Source of the DNA: Undibacterium sp. CCC3.4
GTDB taxonomy: Bacteria; Pseudomonadota; Gammaproteobacteria; Burkholderiales; Burkholderiaceae_D
Assembly (NCBI RefSeq): GCF_034347425.1
Contig: NZ_CP133779.1
Span: 4,464,001 to 4,528,000 of the forward strand
Reading direction: 5' to 3'
DNA: 64,000 nt
The position numbers were made by a program, and so were the translations under genes. Of this stretch, positions 1 to 10,502 are shown in pieces (positions within the stretch are counted from its first letter, which is position 1; each line of letters starts with the position of its first letter). The notes beneath the pieces are model-generated. The model worked only from the letters and a program-made list of their open reading frames with translations. It did not search any database and had not been told where the DNA came from.

Positions 1-1918
1 TCGCCTGTTCCTGCGCCGCTGCCAATTCTTCGCGCGCTTCCTGCGGTTTATAGACGCCGTCGATAATATCCTTGATCTGCTTGCGAATACCGGTAGGCGT
101 AATATTATTTTCCAGATTGAAGGCCAGTTGTTTATTACGCCGCCGTTCGGTTTCTCCCATGGCGCGGCGCATGGAATCGGTCACTTTGTCGGCATACAGA
201 ATTGCCTTCCCATGCAAATTCCGCGCGGCCCGCCCTATGGTCTGTATCAAGCTGCGTTCAGAGCGCAAGAAACCTTCTTTGTCGGCATCGAGAATCGCCA
301 CCAGCGAAACCTCTGGAATATCCAAACCTTCGCGCAGCAAATTGATACCAACCAGCACATCAAAGGTACCGAGGCGCAGATCGCGAATAATCTCCACCCG
401 CTCCACCGTATCAATATCACTGTGTAAATAGCGTACCTTGATGCCGTTTTCGCCTAAAAACTCAGTCAATTGTTCCGACATACGCTTGGTCAGCGTGGTC
501 ACCAAGACGCGCTCATTTTTCGCTACCCGATCGACGATCTCATTGATCAAATCATCGACCTGGGTCAGCGCCGGCCGCACTTCAATCTCGGGGTCAACCA
601 AACCGGTCGGCCGCACCACTTGCTCGACCACTTGATCGGCATGTTGATGCTCATACTCGCCTGGTGTGGCCGAGACAAAAATCGTTTGACGCAATTTACT
701 CTCGAATTCAGCAAATTTGAGCGGACGATTATCGAGTGCCGAGGGCAAGCGAAAGCCGTAATCCACCAAATTGGTTTTGCGCGCGCGGTCGCCGTTGTAC
801 ATGCCGTTGAGTTGCCCGGTCAAGACATGCGATTCATCGAGAAACATCAAGGCATCGGCCGGCAGATAATCAACCAAGGTCGGCGGCGGCTCGCCGGCTT
901 TGGCACCGCTCAAATGACGCGAATAATTTTCGATGCCCTTGGTAAAACCGATCTCAGCCATCATTTCGAGATCGAAGCGGGTGCGTTGCTCAATCCGTTG
1001 CTCTTCGATGAGCTTATTCTCGCGGCGGAAAAATTCCAAACGCTCGCGCAATTCGACCTTAATCGTTTCTATCGCCCGCAACACCGTCTCGCGCGGGGTA
1101 ACGTAATGTGAGCCGGGATACACCGTGAAACGCGGAATTTTTTGCTTGATCCGACCGGTCAGCGGATCGAATAATTGCAAATTCTCGATTTCATCATCGA
1201 ACATCTCTACCCGCACCGCCAACTCGGCATGTTCGGCTGGGAAGATATCAATCGTGTCACCACGCACGCGGAAGGTGCCACGCCCGAAGTCGATTTCATT
1301 ACGCGAATATTGCATCTGTATCAGGCGCGCGATCAAGTCACGCTGACTGACCTTGTCCTTGGCGCGCAAGGTCAGAATCATCTTATGGTATTCGTTAGGA
1401 TTACCGATACCGTAAATCGCCGAGACGGTGGCGACGATGATCACATCGCGCCGCTCCATGAGCGACTTGGTGCACGACAAGCGCATCTGTTCGATATGCT
1501 CATTGATCGCCGAATCCTTCTCGATGAACAAATCACGCTGCGGTACATAGGCTTCAGGCTGATAGTAATCGTAGTAACTGACGAAGTACTCGACGGCATT
1601 ACGCGGGAAAAATTCGCGGAACTCACTGTACAACTGCGCCGCCAAAGTCTTGTTCGGCGCAAAGATGATGGCCGGGCGACCGGTACGCGCAATCACATTG
1701 GCCATCGTATACGTCTTGCCGGAACCGGTCACGCCAAGCAAGGTTTGGAACGACAAACCGTCATCCAAGCCTTCAACGAGTTTAGTAATCGCCGCCGGTT
1801 GATCACCGGCCGGCTGGAACAATTGATAGAGCTGAAACGGCGAATCGGGATAAGAAACGAATTTCGCTTCATCAAGTCCTTCGGATAATGCAACTGAATT
1901 CACTGGTGCAACCGCCAT
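1..1918 (-). CDS. uvrB: UvrABC excinuclease subunit B (3' end cut by window edge)
   Basis: Reads in from ATG at 1918 and stays open to the window edge (about 639 codons), so roughly the last 40-60 residues, normally the UvrC-binding UVR domain, lie outside. Visible are the Walker A motif GVTGSGKT near residue 45, the damage-probing beta-hairpin region [12 protein letters not shown], the helicase motif DESH, the SATP motif, and the C-terminal helicase lobe with [12 protein letters not shown] and QTIGRAARN. UvrB is the DNA-damage verification helicase of nucleotide excision repair and acts with UvrA and UvrC in the cytoplasm. It is divergent from the aminotransferase gene, sharing a 217-base intergenic region. 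I saw no clear LexA-type CTGT-N8-ACAG box there. The identification is firm. Confidence 0.97.
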   Translation of the reverse strand, partial: MAVAPVNSVALSEGLDEAKFVSYPDSPFQLYQLFQPAGDQPAAITKLVEGLDDGLSFQTLLGVTGSGKTYTMANVIARTGRPAIIFAPNKTLAAQLYSEFREFFPRNAVEYFVSYYDYYQPEAYVPQRDLFIEKDSAINEHIEQMRLSCTKSLMERRDVIIVATVSAIYGIGNPNEYHKMILTLRAKDKVSQRDLIARLIQMQYSRNEIDFGRGTFRVRGDTIDIFPAEHAELAVRVEMFDDEIENLQLFDPLTGRIKQKIPRFTVYPGSHYVTPRETVLRAIETIKVELRERLEFFRRENKLIEEQRIEQRTRFDLEMMAEIGFTKGIENYSRHLSGAKAGEPPPTLVDYLPADALMFLDESHVLTGQLNGMYNGDRARKTNLVDYGFRLPSALDNRPLKFAEFESKLRQTIFVSATPGEYEHQHADQVVEQVVRPTGLVDPEIEVRPALTQVDDLINEIVDRVAKNERVLVTTLTKRMSEQLTEFLGENGIKVRYLHSDIDTVERVEIIRDLRLGTFDVLVGINLLREGLDIPEVSLVAILDADKEGFLRSERSLIQTIGRAARNLHGKAILYADKVTDSMRRAMGETERRRNKQLAFNLENNITPTGIRKQIKDIIDGVYKPQEAREELAAAQEQA

Positions 1919-2135
1919 GATGCTATGACCTTTGTTAAAATAGAGGTTCTTACTTACTCTGAAAAATTCGAACGCGCCAAGTTTGTGCCAAAGTTTTCCG
2001 CCAACCGCGCGAAAACCCTCGTATCAGGCCCGGTTTACCCTGCCGGAGATCGTCAAGTAAGTCATGTAATACGCATTGAGTAACATTTCAAGCTTCTTTT
2101 GTCGGTGACGACAAACAATTTTCCATATTATCACG

Positions 2136-3350
2136 ATGACCGCTGCTACCCACTCTCCCCTGTTTTCCGCCATAGAAATGGCACCCCGCGACCCGATCTT
2201 GGGCATCACTGAAGGCTACAATGCTGATCAGAATCCAGCCAAGGTCAACCTCGGTGTCGGTGTCTATTACGATGACAATGGCAAAGTACCTTTGCTCGAA
2301 TGCGTAAAACAAGCCGAAGCCCTGATGATTGCCAAATTCAGCCCGCGCACGTATTTGCCTATCGAAGGTTTGGCGGCTTACGATAAGGCCGTGCAAGAAT
2401 TGGTCTTCGGCGCAGACAGCGCGGTCATCACAGAAAAACGCGCGATTACCGCGCAAGCGATAGGCGGCACCGGTGCCTTGAAACTCGGCGCCGACTTCCT
2501 GCAACGTTTCTCCCCGCAATCGCAAGTCTGGATCAGCGATCCGAGCTGGGAAAACCATCGTGCCCTGTTCGAATCGGCCGGCTTCACCGTCAATACCTAC
2601 CCCTACTACGATGCGGCCACGCGCGGCGTCAATTTTGACGGCATGCTGGCAGCCTTACGCGCCATGCCAGCCGGTGCCATCGTCTTGCTGCACGCCTGCT
2701 GCCACAATCCTACCGGGGCCGATCTGACGGCCGCACAATGGACCGAAGTCATCGCCGTCGTCGTCGAACGCGGCCTGATTCCCTTCCTCGACATGGCTTA
2801 CCAAGGTTTTGGTGATGGCATCGACGCCGATGGCGAAGTGGTACGCCGCTTTGCCGCAGCCGGCGGAGCACTGTTTGTTTCGAACTCGTTCTCCAAATCT
2901 TTCTCACTGTATGGCGAACGCGTCGGTGCCCTGAGCATCGTCGCTGCCGATGCCGCCCAAGCCAGCCGCGTCATGTCACAATTGAAGCGCGTGATTCGCA
3001 CCAATTACTCGAATCCACCACTGCACGGCGGTCAAGTTGTCGCCACCGTGTTGGCAACGCCGGAATTGCGCCAATTGTGGGAACAAGAACTGGCGGCGAT
3101 GCGCGTACGCATACGCGGCATGCGCGAAACCTTCGTCGCCGAACTCAAAAAACATGCGCCTGCCCATGACTTTGATTTCGTCATGCGTCAACGCGGCATG
3201 TTTTCCTACTCCGGCTTGAGCAAACAACAGGTTGAAAGCCTGCGCGCCGAGAACTCCATCTATGCCGTCGATACCGGCCGCATCTGCGTGGCGGCCCTGA
3301 ACAATAAAAATATCGACTACGTGATCGCTGCGATCGCCAAAGTTTTGTAA
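2136..3350 (+). CDS. Aspartate/aromatic amino acid aminotransferase (class I, PLP)
   Basis: A 404-residue protein of the AspC/TyrB family, fold type I PLP enzymes that move amino groups between aspartate or aromatic amino acids and 2-oxoglutarate. The internal-aldimine lysine is K254 in SNSFSKSFSLYGERVG. The HNPTG motif (CCHNPTGADL) and the N-terminal APRDPILGI and KVNLGVGVYY signatures are present. Length matches the family. The start at 2136 fits homologues, but no Shine-Dalgarno sequence is visible before it; an AT-rich TATTAT lies 5-10 bases upstream, so the transcript may have little or no leader. Sequence alone does not separate aspartate from aromatic specificity, so no gene symbol is given. 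It is transcribed away from uvrB and followed by tRNA-Asn genes. Confidence 0.93.
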   Translation: MTAATHSPLFSAIEMAPRDPILGITEGYNADQNPAKVNLGVGVYYDDNGKVPLLECVKQAEALMIAKFSPRTYLPIEGLAAYDKAVQELVFGADSAVITEKRAITAQAIGGTGALKLGADFLQRFSPQSQVWISDPSWENHRALFESAGFTVNTYPYYDAATRGVNFDGMLAALRAMPAGAIVLLHACCHNPTGADLTAAQWTEVIAVVVERGLIPFLDMAYQGFGDGIDADGEVVRRFAAAGGALFVSNSFSKSFSLYGERVGALSIVAADAAQASRVMSQLKRVIRTNYSNPPLHGGQVVATVLATPELRQLWEQELAAMRVRIRGMRETFVAELKKHAPAHDFDFVMRQRGMFSYSGLSKQQVESLRAENSIYAVDTGRICVAALNNKNIDYVIAAIAKVL

Positions 3351-3368
3351 GTCCCACGCGCCGCACCA

Positions 3369-3397
3369 TTGACAAGTGATGGTTCGGCGCATATAAT
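3369..3397 (+). promoter_or_regulatory. Consensus sigma-70 promoter for the tRNA-Asn pair
   Basis: TTGACA at 3369-3374, a 17-base spacer, then TATAAT at 3392-3397, both hexamers perfect. The mature tRNA begins 13 bases after the -10 box. It starts 18 bases after the aminotransferase stop codon and gives the tRNA genes their own strong transcription. Confidence 0.85.
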
Positions 3398-3409
3398 CTT
3401 TGTCTCTGT

Positions 3410-3485
3410 TCCCTGATAGCTCAGTTGGTAGAGCGACGGACTGTTAATCCGCAGGTCCCTGGTTCGAGTCCAGGTCGGGGAGCCA
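3410..3485 (+). tRNA. tRNA-Asn (GTT), copy 1
   Basis: A 76-base cloverleaf with a 7-bp acceptor stem (TCCCTGA with TCGGGGA), anticodon GTT at 3443-3445 in the loop CTGTTAA, T-arm GGTTCGAGTCC and an encoded CCA end. Its sequence is identical to the copy at 3584. Confidence 0.98.
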
Positions 3486-3583
3486 CAGAATTTGAAGTAA
3501 GCAGTGAACTTATTAAAAAATCACTGCGCATAAAGTTTCAAAAAAATAGTTATAAGTTTAACGAAGAGTAGTATTTCTTCTAT

Positions 3584-3659
3584 TCCCTGATAGCTCAGTT
3601 GGTAGAGCGACGGACTGTTAATCCGCAGGTCCCTGGTTCGAGTCCAGGTCGGGGAGCCA
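3584..3659 (+). tRNA. tRNA-Asn (GTT), copy 2
   Basis: Identical over all 76 bases, including the CCA end, to the copy at 3410. The 98 bases between the copies differ from the other flanks and show no promoter comparable to 3369-3397, so both are probably processed from one transcript that ends at the hairpin at 3667. Confidence 0.98.
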
Positions 3660-3666
3660 AATTTCG

Positions 3667-3698
3667 AAGGGCTTAACATACATGTGTTAAGCCCTTTT
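3667..3698 (+). terminator. Intrinsic terminator after the tRNA-Asn pair
   Basis: A 12-bp stem (AAGGGCTTAACA with TGTTAAGCCCTT, loop TACATG) runs directly into a T tract. It lies 8 bases after the second tRNA. Confidence 0.88.
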
Positions 3699-3699
3699 T

Positions 3700-4051
3700 C
3701 TTCGCCGCAATTTTCTCAGCCCTCAAAGCTGCAGATAATACCGGCTCAGTGCCCGCCACGCAGGCACTTACAGACACCGCTGCCAGTCTGTTTCAGTATG
3801 GTCAGCTTGACAGTAAAAAACCGATCTTGATCGGCGTGGATTGCAGCCCGCACCGCCAGCGCAGTAAAGTGTTTCAGCAGGCACAGAACTAGGCCCCTGC
3901 GCCTTGCTCAGCAACACTTTCCGCCAGCATGCACATGCTCCGCAACAAATCGTGCTGCCGCCAATCGCCTGGGCGGCCAGCACAGTTTGTTCAATTAATT
4001 TCCACATGACAATGTCACGTCCTTGTCACGCAGCACGCTTATGATGCGACC
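3700..4051 (+). other. Intergenic region with no supported gene
   Basis: About 350 bases between the tRNA terminator and the chemotaxis gene. One plus-strand frame is open to a stop at 3890-3892 and reads protein-like (TAASLFQYGQLDSKKPILIG), but it has no start codon after the upstream in-frame stop at 3674. This could be a gene remnant or chance. A 79-codon ORF on the opposite strand (3768-4007) has an unconvincing Cys-rich translation. No clear promoter for the chemotaxis gene was found. Confidence 0.4.
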
Positions 4052-6067
4052 ATGCCGATCCGCATAGTCAACCGAGCCCCCAAAAACGTGTTCAACTTCC
4101 TCTCCCCAGCCATCAAACTGACGCAAGGCTTGCGTATTGCACAGAAAATGGCCTTAGTTGCCATCGCCTTTGCCATTCCCCTATTTGTCGTGTTGGCCTT
4201 GCTATTTAGCGAAATGCGCGGTGAGGTCGCCGCCAGCAAGCAAAAGCAACAAGCCATAGCGCAAATACAAGGCATACAAACACTACAAGCTGCTTTACTC
4301 ACACATCGTGCATTGACCCACATGCAATTGAGCGGCAACAAGCAGGTTTCTGAGGCAATCAGCCCATTGCGTACACAAATCAACAAACTGATTAGCGGCA
4401 ACAAAAATAAAAACGATTGGGAAAAATTACTCTCTGCCGTCAACGAAATGAAGCCAGCAGCCAGTTTTCTCGCCCATAGCAAACTCATCGATGCACTCAA
4501 TGAACAAATCAATGTCATCGGCTACGCCTCGAAACTGGCACTCGACAGTGATTTCACGACCAACCAATTGGCCGGCCTGTATCTGAACAGCCTGCCGGCT
4601 TTACTGGAAAAAGTAGCGGTCATGTCGGCACGCGGTGCCGCCTACATCGACACCGGTCTGTTTGAGGCCGGTGAAGATGTCATGCTTAATTCTCTGCAAA
4701 TGCTGGCACTCCACGACATCACACAAATCAGTGAGCAAGCCGAGACACTGATTAAAGATCATCCGACATATCGCGATCAGTTAAAAACTTTGCAAGCTGA
4801 TTTACTACAAGCGCGGCAATATTTTGCCCGCGCTCAAAATGAAGTCTTAGCCTCAGTCGAGCAAAGTTCCGGCAATGCCTTTTTCGCTGGCGGTCAAACC
4901 GTCATCGACAAACTGCACGGTGCCGACAGCGCACTGGCAAGTTTAGTCAATCAACGCCTCGAGCAACATATCAGTGAGTTGAATGGAAAGATCGCACGCA
5001 TGTTCGGCGGCATCGTTTTCTTGATCTTATTTGCCAGTTATTTTTTATTCGGCATCTACACTGCCTTGGCGCGCGATCTCAACACACTCACGATGAACAT
5101 ACAAAGAACCGCAGCAGGAGACCTGCAAGCGACCTCAGGCAGTACCGGAAAAGATGAATTTGCTCAATTAATCAATGCGGTCGGCGAAATGAACCACGGC
5201 CTCAGCAACTTGGTTGATGACATCCGCAATGGTGCCGAACACCTCGATGGCATTTCACGCGAAATCCACGCTGAAAACAACGATCTGGCCCTGCGCACTG
5301 AGCACCAAGCAGGTGCCGTGCAACAAACCGCCAGTTCCTTAGAACAGTTAAGCGGTGCCATACAAGAAAATGCCGGCCACCTGTCGCAAGCCAGTCATTT
5401 GATTAACGACTCTGCCACGTCAGTACAGCAAGGCTTGCAAGTGATGGATCAAGCAATCGGCACCATGCAAACCGTAACGTCCAGTGCACGGCAAATTTCC
5501 GACATCATCGGTGTCATGGATGGCATTGCCTTCCAAACCAATATCCTTGCGCTCAATGCCGCCGTCGAAGCCGCCCGCGCTGGCCCGGAAGGCCGCGGCT
5601 TTGCCGTCGTCGCCAGCGAGGTTCGCAACTTGGCACAGCGCAGCACCACCGCCGCCAAAGAAATCAAAACTTTGATACTTGCCTCCGAAGCAGCAATTCG
5701 CAACGGCAACAAAATGATTAACGCCGCCGGTGTTTCCATGAATGAAATTGCCGGCAATGTCGCCAAGGTCAGTGGTTTGATACAACAAGTCGCCCACGCC
5801 AGCCAAGAGCAAAGCAAGGGCATCAACAACGTCAATGAGGCTTTGAGCAGCATCGATCAAATCACGCAAGACAATGTCTTACTGGTCAGCCAAGCCAGCC
5901 TGTCGACCGCTCAATTGGAAGAGCAAGCACTGGCCCTGAGCGCTACCGTCAGCGTCTTTAAAACTGACCAGCATGCGCCACAGCCCAGCCCGGTGGTACA
6001 ACTGAGCGCGCACCGACCTACGCCGAAACCAAGTCAAAAGCCGCGCCAGAAAACGCTGGCCGCATAA
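4052..6067 (+). CDS. Methyl-accepting chemotaxis protein
   Basis: A 671-residue transmembrane chemoreceptor. The order is a cytoplasmic N-terminus, membrane helix about 32-52, a periplasmic all-helical ligand domain about 53-320 (the long helical pattern with no PAS or Cache signature suggests a four-helix-bundle type), membrane helix about 325-345, HAMP about 346-400, and the signalling hairpin. The hairpin tip motif GIAFQTNILALNAAVEAARA is intact; the next residues read GPEGRGFAVVASEVRNLAQRS, with proline where glutamate is common. It should control CheA kinase activity at the polar receptor array. There is no NWETF-type CheR/CheB tether at the C-terminus, which ends in a basic, Pro/Lys-rich tail. 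The ligand is unknown. It is a single-gene unit convergent with the merR-ihfA operon. Confidence 0.95.
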   Translation: MPIRIVNRAPKNVFNFLSPAIKLTQGLRIAQKMALVAIAFAIPLFVVLALLFSEMRGEVAASKQKQQAIAQIQGIQTLQAALLTHRALTHMQLSGNKQVSEAISPLRTQINKLISGNKNKNDWEKLLSAVNEMKPAASFLAHSKLIDALNEQINVIGYASKLALDSDFTTNQLAGLYLNSLPALLEKVAVMSARGAAYIDTGLFEAGEDVMLNSLQMLALHDITQISEQAETLIKDHPTYRDQLKTLQADLLQARQYFARAQNEVLASVEQSSGNAFFAGGQTVIDKLHGADSALASLVNQRLEQHISELNGKIARMFGGIVFLILFASYFLFGIYTALARDLNTLTMNIQRTAAGDLQATSGSTGKDEFAQLINAVGEMNHGLSNLVDDIRNGAEHLDGISREIHAENNDLALRTEHQAGAVQQTASSLEQLSGAIQENAGHLSQASHLINDSATSVQQGLQVMDQAIGTMQTVTSSARQISDIIGVMDGIAFQTNILALNAAVEAARAGPEGRGFAVVASEVRNLAQRSTTAAKEIKTLILASEAAIRNGNKMINAAGVSMNEIAGNVAKVSGLIQQVAHASQEQSKGINNVNEALSSIDQITQDNVLLVSQASLSTAQLEEQALALSATVSVFKTDQHAPQPSPVVQLSAHRPTPKPSQKPRQKTLAA

Positions 6068-6097
6068 AAAAAATCGCCGCAAACAAGATTTGCGGCG
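6066..6097 (-). terminator. Terminator at the end of the thrS-merR operon
   Basis: Perfect 9-bp stem CGCCGCAAA with TTTGCGGCG (6075-6083 and 6089-6097), followed in the minus direction by eight T residues. It lies between the convergent chemotaxis gene and merR-like gene and overlaps the chemotaxis stop region. Plus-strand termination is possible but its T tract is poorer. Confidence 0.85.
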
Positions 6098-6130
6098 GCG
6101 TTTACTTCAACAACAAACAATAAGCAGTGC

Positions 6131-6499
6131 TCAGACTTGCAACAAACTCAAAATGGAACGCAGTTCGGTGCGAATCAAAGCAACATCGACCGCTGCTTCG
6201 ACTTCCTCAGCCTCATGAACACGTACATGTGGCACCCCAAGCTTATTGCGCGCACCATTGATGGTGAAACCCTGCTCATACAAGAGTTCGCGGATACGTC
6301 GTATCAGCAACACTTCATGGTGTTGATAATAACGGCGGTTACCACGACGCTTGACTGGTTTCAATTGAGCAAATTCTTGCTCCCAGTAACGCAGCACATG
6401 CGCCTTGACACCACATAACTCACTGACTTCACCGATGGTGAAATAGCGCTTGGCCGGAATAGGCGGCAAATTGGCCGCTTCAATTTTTATTTCTGTCAT
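6131..6499 (-). CDS. MerR-family transcriptional regulator
   Basis: A 122-residue protein with an N-terminal MerR winged-helix domain: RYFTIGEVSELCGVKAHVLR, then YWEQEFAQLKPVKRRGNRRYY and a recognition/dimerisation helix. It lacks the C-terminal cysteines of metal-sensing MerR proteins. A MerR-like gene next to ihfA is a standard arrangement in beta- and gammaproteobacteria, and its target is generally unknown. The ATG at 6499 is preferred; a TTG at 6511 overlapping the ihfA stop is an alternative. No good ribosome-binding site is visible, so translation may be coupled to ihfA. Confidence 0.9.
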   Translation of the reverse strand: MTEIKIEAANLPPIPAKRYFTIGEVSELCGVKAHVLRYWEQEFAQLKPVKRRGNRRYYQHHEVLLIRRIRELLYEQGFTINGARNKLGVPHVRVHEAEEVEAAVDVALIRTELRSILSLLQV

Positions 6500-6507
6500 G
6501 GGGAATA

Positions 6508-6921
6508 TCAAGCAGCGTGAGCAAGAGCTTGGTCGTTCAATTCATCGACCATGCCTTTTAGTTTCTGACTGGCGTGGAAGGTGACCACGCGGCGCGCCGT
6601 GATCGGAATTTCTTCCCCGGTTTTCGGATTGCGGCCCGGACGCTGTGGCTTGTCACGCAATTGGAAATTGCCGAAACCAGATAATTTCACCGCCTCACCG
6701 CGTTCGAGACCATCACGAATTTCATAAAAAAACGTTTCCACCATATCTTTGGCTTCACGCTTATTCAAACCGACCTGCTCAAACAGCAATTCGGCCAATT
6801 CCGCCTTGGTTAAAGTAGGCAATTCTTTTTCCGCCTGGGAACGCGCCCGGGCTTCCAGCATGGCACGATTCAAATCGGCATCGAGCACCGATTGAAATTC
6901 CGCCGAATGGACATCACTCAT
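6508..6921 (-). CDS. ihfA: Integration host factor subunit alpha
   Basis: HU/IHF family DNA-bending protein. The core runs from [20 protein letters not shown] to [14 protein letters not shown] and includes the DNA-intercalating arm [23 protein letters not shown] is a nucleoid protein that bends DNA at specific sites as a heterodimer with IhfB. With the start at 6921 (MSDVHS) the protein has 137 residues, with about 34 extra, mostly charged residues before the position that matches the E. coli N-terminus. An upstream in-frame start at 7008 would overlap pheT and is less likely; 6933 is also possible. The phe-ihf order is the classical pheST-ihfA arrangement. Confidence 0.95.
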   Translation of the reverse strand: MSDVHSAEFQSVLDADLNRAMLEARARSQAEKELPTLTKAELAELLFEQVGLNKREAKDMVETFFYEIRDGLERGEAVKLSGFGNFQLRDKPQRPGRNPKTGEEIPITARRVVTFHASQKLKGMVDELNDQALAHAA

Positions 6922-6964
6922 GATCAAACTCATCTCATTTTTACCCGACATTCTTGAAGCGAAC

Positions 6965-9391
6965 TCAACGCAGCTTGGCAGCAAATTTCTGGGCTGCTGC
7001 ATCAACAAATGCCTGCATCGCCGCCTCTACCCTGTCGTCTTGCAAGGTAGTTTGAGTATCTTGCAAGCTAAAGCGGAATGCAAGACTTTTCTCATCGGCT
7101 TCCAAACCCTTGCCGCGATATTCATCAAACAAAACAAGCGCTTGCATGATCTTACACGCATCAAGCTCGCGCGCTGCCAGAGCGAATACATCGCGCATTT
7201 CTTGCACGCTCACCGACTCTTTGACTACCAAAGCCAAATCGCGGGTAACAACCGGAAACTTGGAAATTTCTTGATAAGTCGGCAATTTTACCGCCTGCAA
7301 AGCCAGCGTATCGACTTCGAATACCACCGGTGCCAGAGGCAAATCATATTTCTGCTGCCAACGTGGGTGCAACTCGCCGATCATACCGATAGTTTGACCA
7401 TCACATTCTATCGTCGCACTGCGGCCAGGATGCAAAGCCGGATGCTCAAGTTTGATAAAACGCAAAGTCTGCGGCGCAAACAAGGCCTCCAAATCAGCCT
7501 TGATATCGAAGAAATCGACATGGCGTGCGCTGGTGCCCCACTGCTCTTCGGTCACCGGACCATACGCCATGGCGCACAAACGTTTCGGTTGATGATAGCC
7601 GGCCACCGTCAAGGGACCATCGAGCACCTGCGCATCGCGCAAATACACGGTACCGATTTCAAACACGCGCACGCGATTGATCTTGCGGTTGAGGTTATAG
7701 CGAACATTGGCAACCAAACTGCCGATCAAATTACTGCGCATCACACTCATCTGGCTGGCGATAGGATTCAACAAGCGCACCGGCGTCGTGTTGGCAGCAA
7801 AATCCTGCTCCCACGCTTCTTCGACAAAACTGTAATTGATCACTTCCTGATAATCCTGGTCCGCGATCAGGCGGCGCACCGCAAACAGCGAACGGGTATG
7901 TTCGGGCGCGATGAGCATGGCATGCGCCGCTACCGGTGGCAAGGCAGGAATGTTCTCGAAGCCGTAGACACGCGCGACTTCTTCAATCAAATCCTCTTCA
8001 ATTTCCAAGTCGAAACGGAATGAAGGCGGCGTCACCGAAAACACACCGGGCGTTTGCGTGAATTGCAAACCCAGACGCGTGAAGATATCGGCAATAAGCG
8101 CATCAGTCAAAGGCACGCCGATGACTTTCTGCGCGCGTGCGGTGCGCAAGGCAACCGGATTACGCAGCGGCAGATTAATGATCTGATCATCGACCGGACC
8201 GAGCTTGACTTGCTCACTGCCGCCGCAAATAGCGACGATCAGGGCAGAAATTCTTTCGATGTCGGCGACAATGTTTTCGAAATCGACGCCGCGTTCAAAC
8301 CTGTGGGCGGCATCGGTAGAGAAATTGAAATGCCGACCGCGCCCCTGTATCGCGTGCGGCCACCAGAATGCCGCTTCGAGATAAATATTCTGTGTATCCA
8401 AATCGACTGCCGTCGAGTCACCACCCATGATACCGGCCAGCGATTCGAGCTGCTGCGCATCGGCGATCACGCCTATCCATTCATCGACCGCGACGGTATT
8501 GCCATTCAAGAGCTTGAGCGTTTCACCAGCCTTACCCCAACGGACTTCCAAGCCACCATGAATTTTATCGAGATCAAATACATGCGATGGCCGTCCGAGC
8601 TCAAGCATGACGTAATTCGAGATATCGACCAAGGCCGAGATCGAGCGCTGACCACTGCGTTCCAGCCGCTGCTTCATCCACTCCGGCGTCGCCGCTTTGG
8701 CATTGACACCGCGTATCACGCGGCCGCAAAAGCGTCCGCATAAATCCGGCGCGCTCACTGTGACCGGCAATATTTCGCTCAGCGTGCTGGCGACGATTGC
8801 GCTGCTCGGCGCTTGCAAAGGCGTGCCGGTCAACGCCGACACTTCACGTGCTACACCTAGCACAGACAAGCAATCGGCCTTGTTCGGGGTGAGCTTAATC
8901 GTGAATTTCAAATCATTGAGCAGATAGTAATCACGGAAATCTTGACCGACCGGCGCATCGGCCGGCAACTCCATCAAACCGCCATGCTCTTCCGATAATT
9001 TCAATTCACGTGCCGAACACAGCATGCCTTGCGACTCGACGCCGCGCAAGTTACCGACCTTGATTTCAAACGGTTTGCCATCCGCACCAGGCGGCAGCAC
9101 GGCACCGGCCTTAGCGCAGGGCACACGCATGCCGACCCGGACATTCGGCGCACCGCAGACGATAGTGAGCAAGCTCGCGCCGCCTACATCAACCTGACAA
9201 ATATTGAGACGGTCAGCATCGGGATGTTTGGCGATTTCACGAATTTCCGCCACCACCACATCATTGAAAGGAGGAGCCACCGGCTCGACTGCTTCGACTT
9301 CCAGGCCCGACATCGTCAACAGATGCGACAGTTGATCCGACGACAAGGCCGGATTGACCATAGTACGTAGCCAGTTTTCAGAAAATTGCAT
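6965..9391 (-). CDS. pheT: Phenylalanine-tRNA ligase beta subunit
   Basis: An 808-residue beta chain of the alpha2-beta2 PheRS. It begins [14 protein letters not shown], has the N-terminal EMAP/OB tRNA-binding domain (about 40-150), the B3/B4 editing module, the B5 domain, the catalytic-like core and the C-terminal anticodon-binding FDX-ACB domain ([18 protein letters not shown]). Length is typical. It lies 54 bases after pheS and 43 bases before the ihfA start. Confidence 0.97.
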   Translation of the reverse strand: MQFSENWLRTMVNPALSSDQLSHLLTMSGLEVEAVEPVAPPFNDVVVAEIREIAKHPDADRLNICQVDVGGASLLTIVCGAPNVRVGMRVPCAKAGAVLPPGADGKPFEIKVGNLRGVESQGMLCSARELKLSEEHGGLMELPADAPVGQDFRDYYLLNDLKFTIKLTPNKADCLSVLGVAREVSALTGTPLQAPSSAIVASTLSEILPVTVSAPDLCGRFCGRVIRGVNAKAATPEWMKQRLERSGQRSISALVDISNYVMLELGRPSHVFDLDKIHGGLEVRWGKAGETLKLLNGNTVAVDEWIGVIADAQQLESLAGIMGGDSTAVDLDTQNIYLEAAFWWPHAIQGRGRHFNFSTDAAHRFERGVDFENIVADIERISALIVAICGGSEQVKLGPVDDQIINLPLRNPVALRTARAQKVIGVPLTDALIADIFTRLGLQFTQTPGVFSVTPPSFRFDLEIEEDLIEEVARVYGFENIPALPPVAAHAMLIAPEHTRSLFAVRRLIADQDYQEVINYSFVEEAWEQDFAANTTPVRLLNPIASQMSVMRSNLIGSLVANVRYNLNRKINRVRVFEIGTVYLRDAQVLDGPLTVAGYHQPKRLCAMAYGPVTEEQWGTSARHVDFFDIKADLEALFAPQTLRFIKLEHPALHPGRSATIECDGQTIGMIGELHPRWQQKYDLPLAPVVFEVDTLALQAVKLPTYQEISKFPVVTRDLALVVKESVSVQEMRDVFALAARELDACKIMQALVLFDEYRGKGLEADEKSLAFRFSLQDTQTTLQDDRVEAAMQAFVDAAAQKFAAKLR

Positions 9392-9445
9392 AATTCAGCC
9401 GTCTAAAATGTGGGAAATCCGAACGCCAGCGGCGTTCGGAATAAA

Positions 9446-10462
9446 TTAGTTGAATTGCTTGAGAAAGCGTAAATCGCCTTCGTAAAACAGCCGCAAATCG
9501 GCCACGCCGTAACGCAGCATCGTCAAGCGCTCGAGGCCGGAGCCGAACGCAAAGCCGATATACACTTCCGGATCGAGTCCCATGTTGCGGATCACACCAG
9601 GATGCACCTGCCCGGAACCCGACACTTCGAGCCAACGCCCCTTGAGTGGACCACTGCCGAAAGCAATGTCGATCTCAGCCGAGGGTTCGGTAAACGGGAA
9701 ATACGAAGGACGAAAACGGACCTCAAGATCATCGGTTTCAAAGAATGCCCGCACGAAGTTCAGATATACGCCTTTCAGATCGGCGAAACTGATGTCTTCA
9801 GCAATCCACAAACCTTCCACCTGATGAAACATCGGCGAATGGGTAGCGTCGCTGTCGACCCGGTAAGTACGACCCGGCGCGATCACTTTAATCGGTGGCT
9901 TATTCATGCGCGCATAGCGCACCTGCATAGGGCTGGTATGCGTGCGCAATAACAGTTGCTTACCTTCGCTATCTTTGCCATCGACGTAAAAGGTATCCTG
10001 CATCGAGCGCGCCGGATGGTTCTCCGGGCTATTCAAGGCAGTAAAGTTAGTCCAGTCAGTTTCGATTTCGGGGCCATCAGCCACATCAAAACCGATAGAG
10101 CGGAAAATTTCCTCAACCCGCTGCCAGGTCCGCATCACTGGATGTATCCCGCCGACACTGCGGCCACGACCCGGCAAACTCACGTCGATCGCTTCGGCAT
10201 TGAGCCGGCTTTGTAATTGCGCATCCGCGAGCGCATCGCGGCGCGCGGTCAAGGCATTTTCAATTTGTACTTTGGCGGCATTGATGATGGCGCCCTGAAT
10301 CTTGCGTTCGTCTTGGCTGAAACTGCCCAGACTTTTCATTTGTTGTGTGATCTGGCCACTCTTGCCCAGATATAAGGCTTTCGCATTTTCCAGCGCAGCG
10401 GCATCCGTTGCGGCGAGAAAATCAGAGCTGGCTTGGCTGACGATTTGATCTAAAGGGTTCAT
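9446..10462 (-). CDS. pheS: Phenylalanine-tRNA ligase alpha subunit
   Basis: A 338-residue class II aminoacyl-tRNA synthetase catalytic subunit. It has an N-terminal coiled-coil (residues 1-90), then motif 2 around [20 protein letters not shown] and motif 3 [19 protein letters not shown]. It attaches phenylalanine to tRNA-Phe together with PheT. The start [10 protein letters not shown] at 10462 matches the family; an in-frame start at 10528 would add 22 residues and run through the upstream terminator hairpin, so it is rejected. Confidence 0.97.
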   Translation of the reverse strand: MNPLDQIVSQASSDFLAATDAAALENAKALYLGKSGQITQQMKSLGSFSQDERKIQGAIINAAKVQIENALTARRDALADAQLQSRLNAEAIDVSLPGRGRSVGGIHPVMRTWQRVEEIFRSIGFDVADGPEIETDWTNFTALNSPENHPARSMQDTFYVDGKDSEGKQLLLRTHTSPMQVRYARMNKPPIKVIAPGRTYRVDSDATHSPMFHQVEGLWIAEDISFADLKGVYLNFVRAFFETDDLEVRFRPSYFPFTEPSAEIDIAFGSGPLKGRWLEVSGSGQVHPGVIRNMGLDPEVYIGFAFGSGLERLTMLRYGVADLRLFYEGDLRFLKQFN

Positions 10463-10502
10463 GCGTTGGTCCCGCTTACTCTGAAGCTGAAATAATGAGC
10501 TC

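Noticed and set aside
1919..2135. LexA box for uvrB
   Set aside because: No CTGT-N8-ACAG-like palindrome was found in the intergenic region.
3768..4007. 79-codon minus-strand ORF
   Set aside because: Cys-rich translation without a ribosome-binding site or homology cue, in a region without other gene signals.
6920..8023. 367-codon plus-strand frame inside pheT
   Set aside because: Antisense shadow of the conserved pheT gene.
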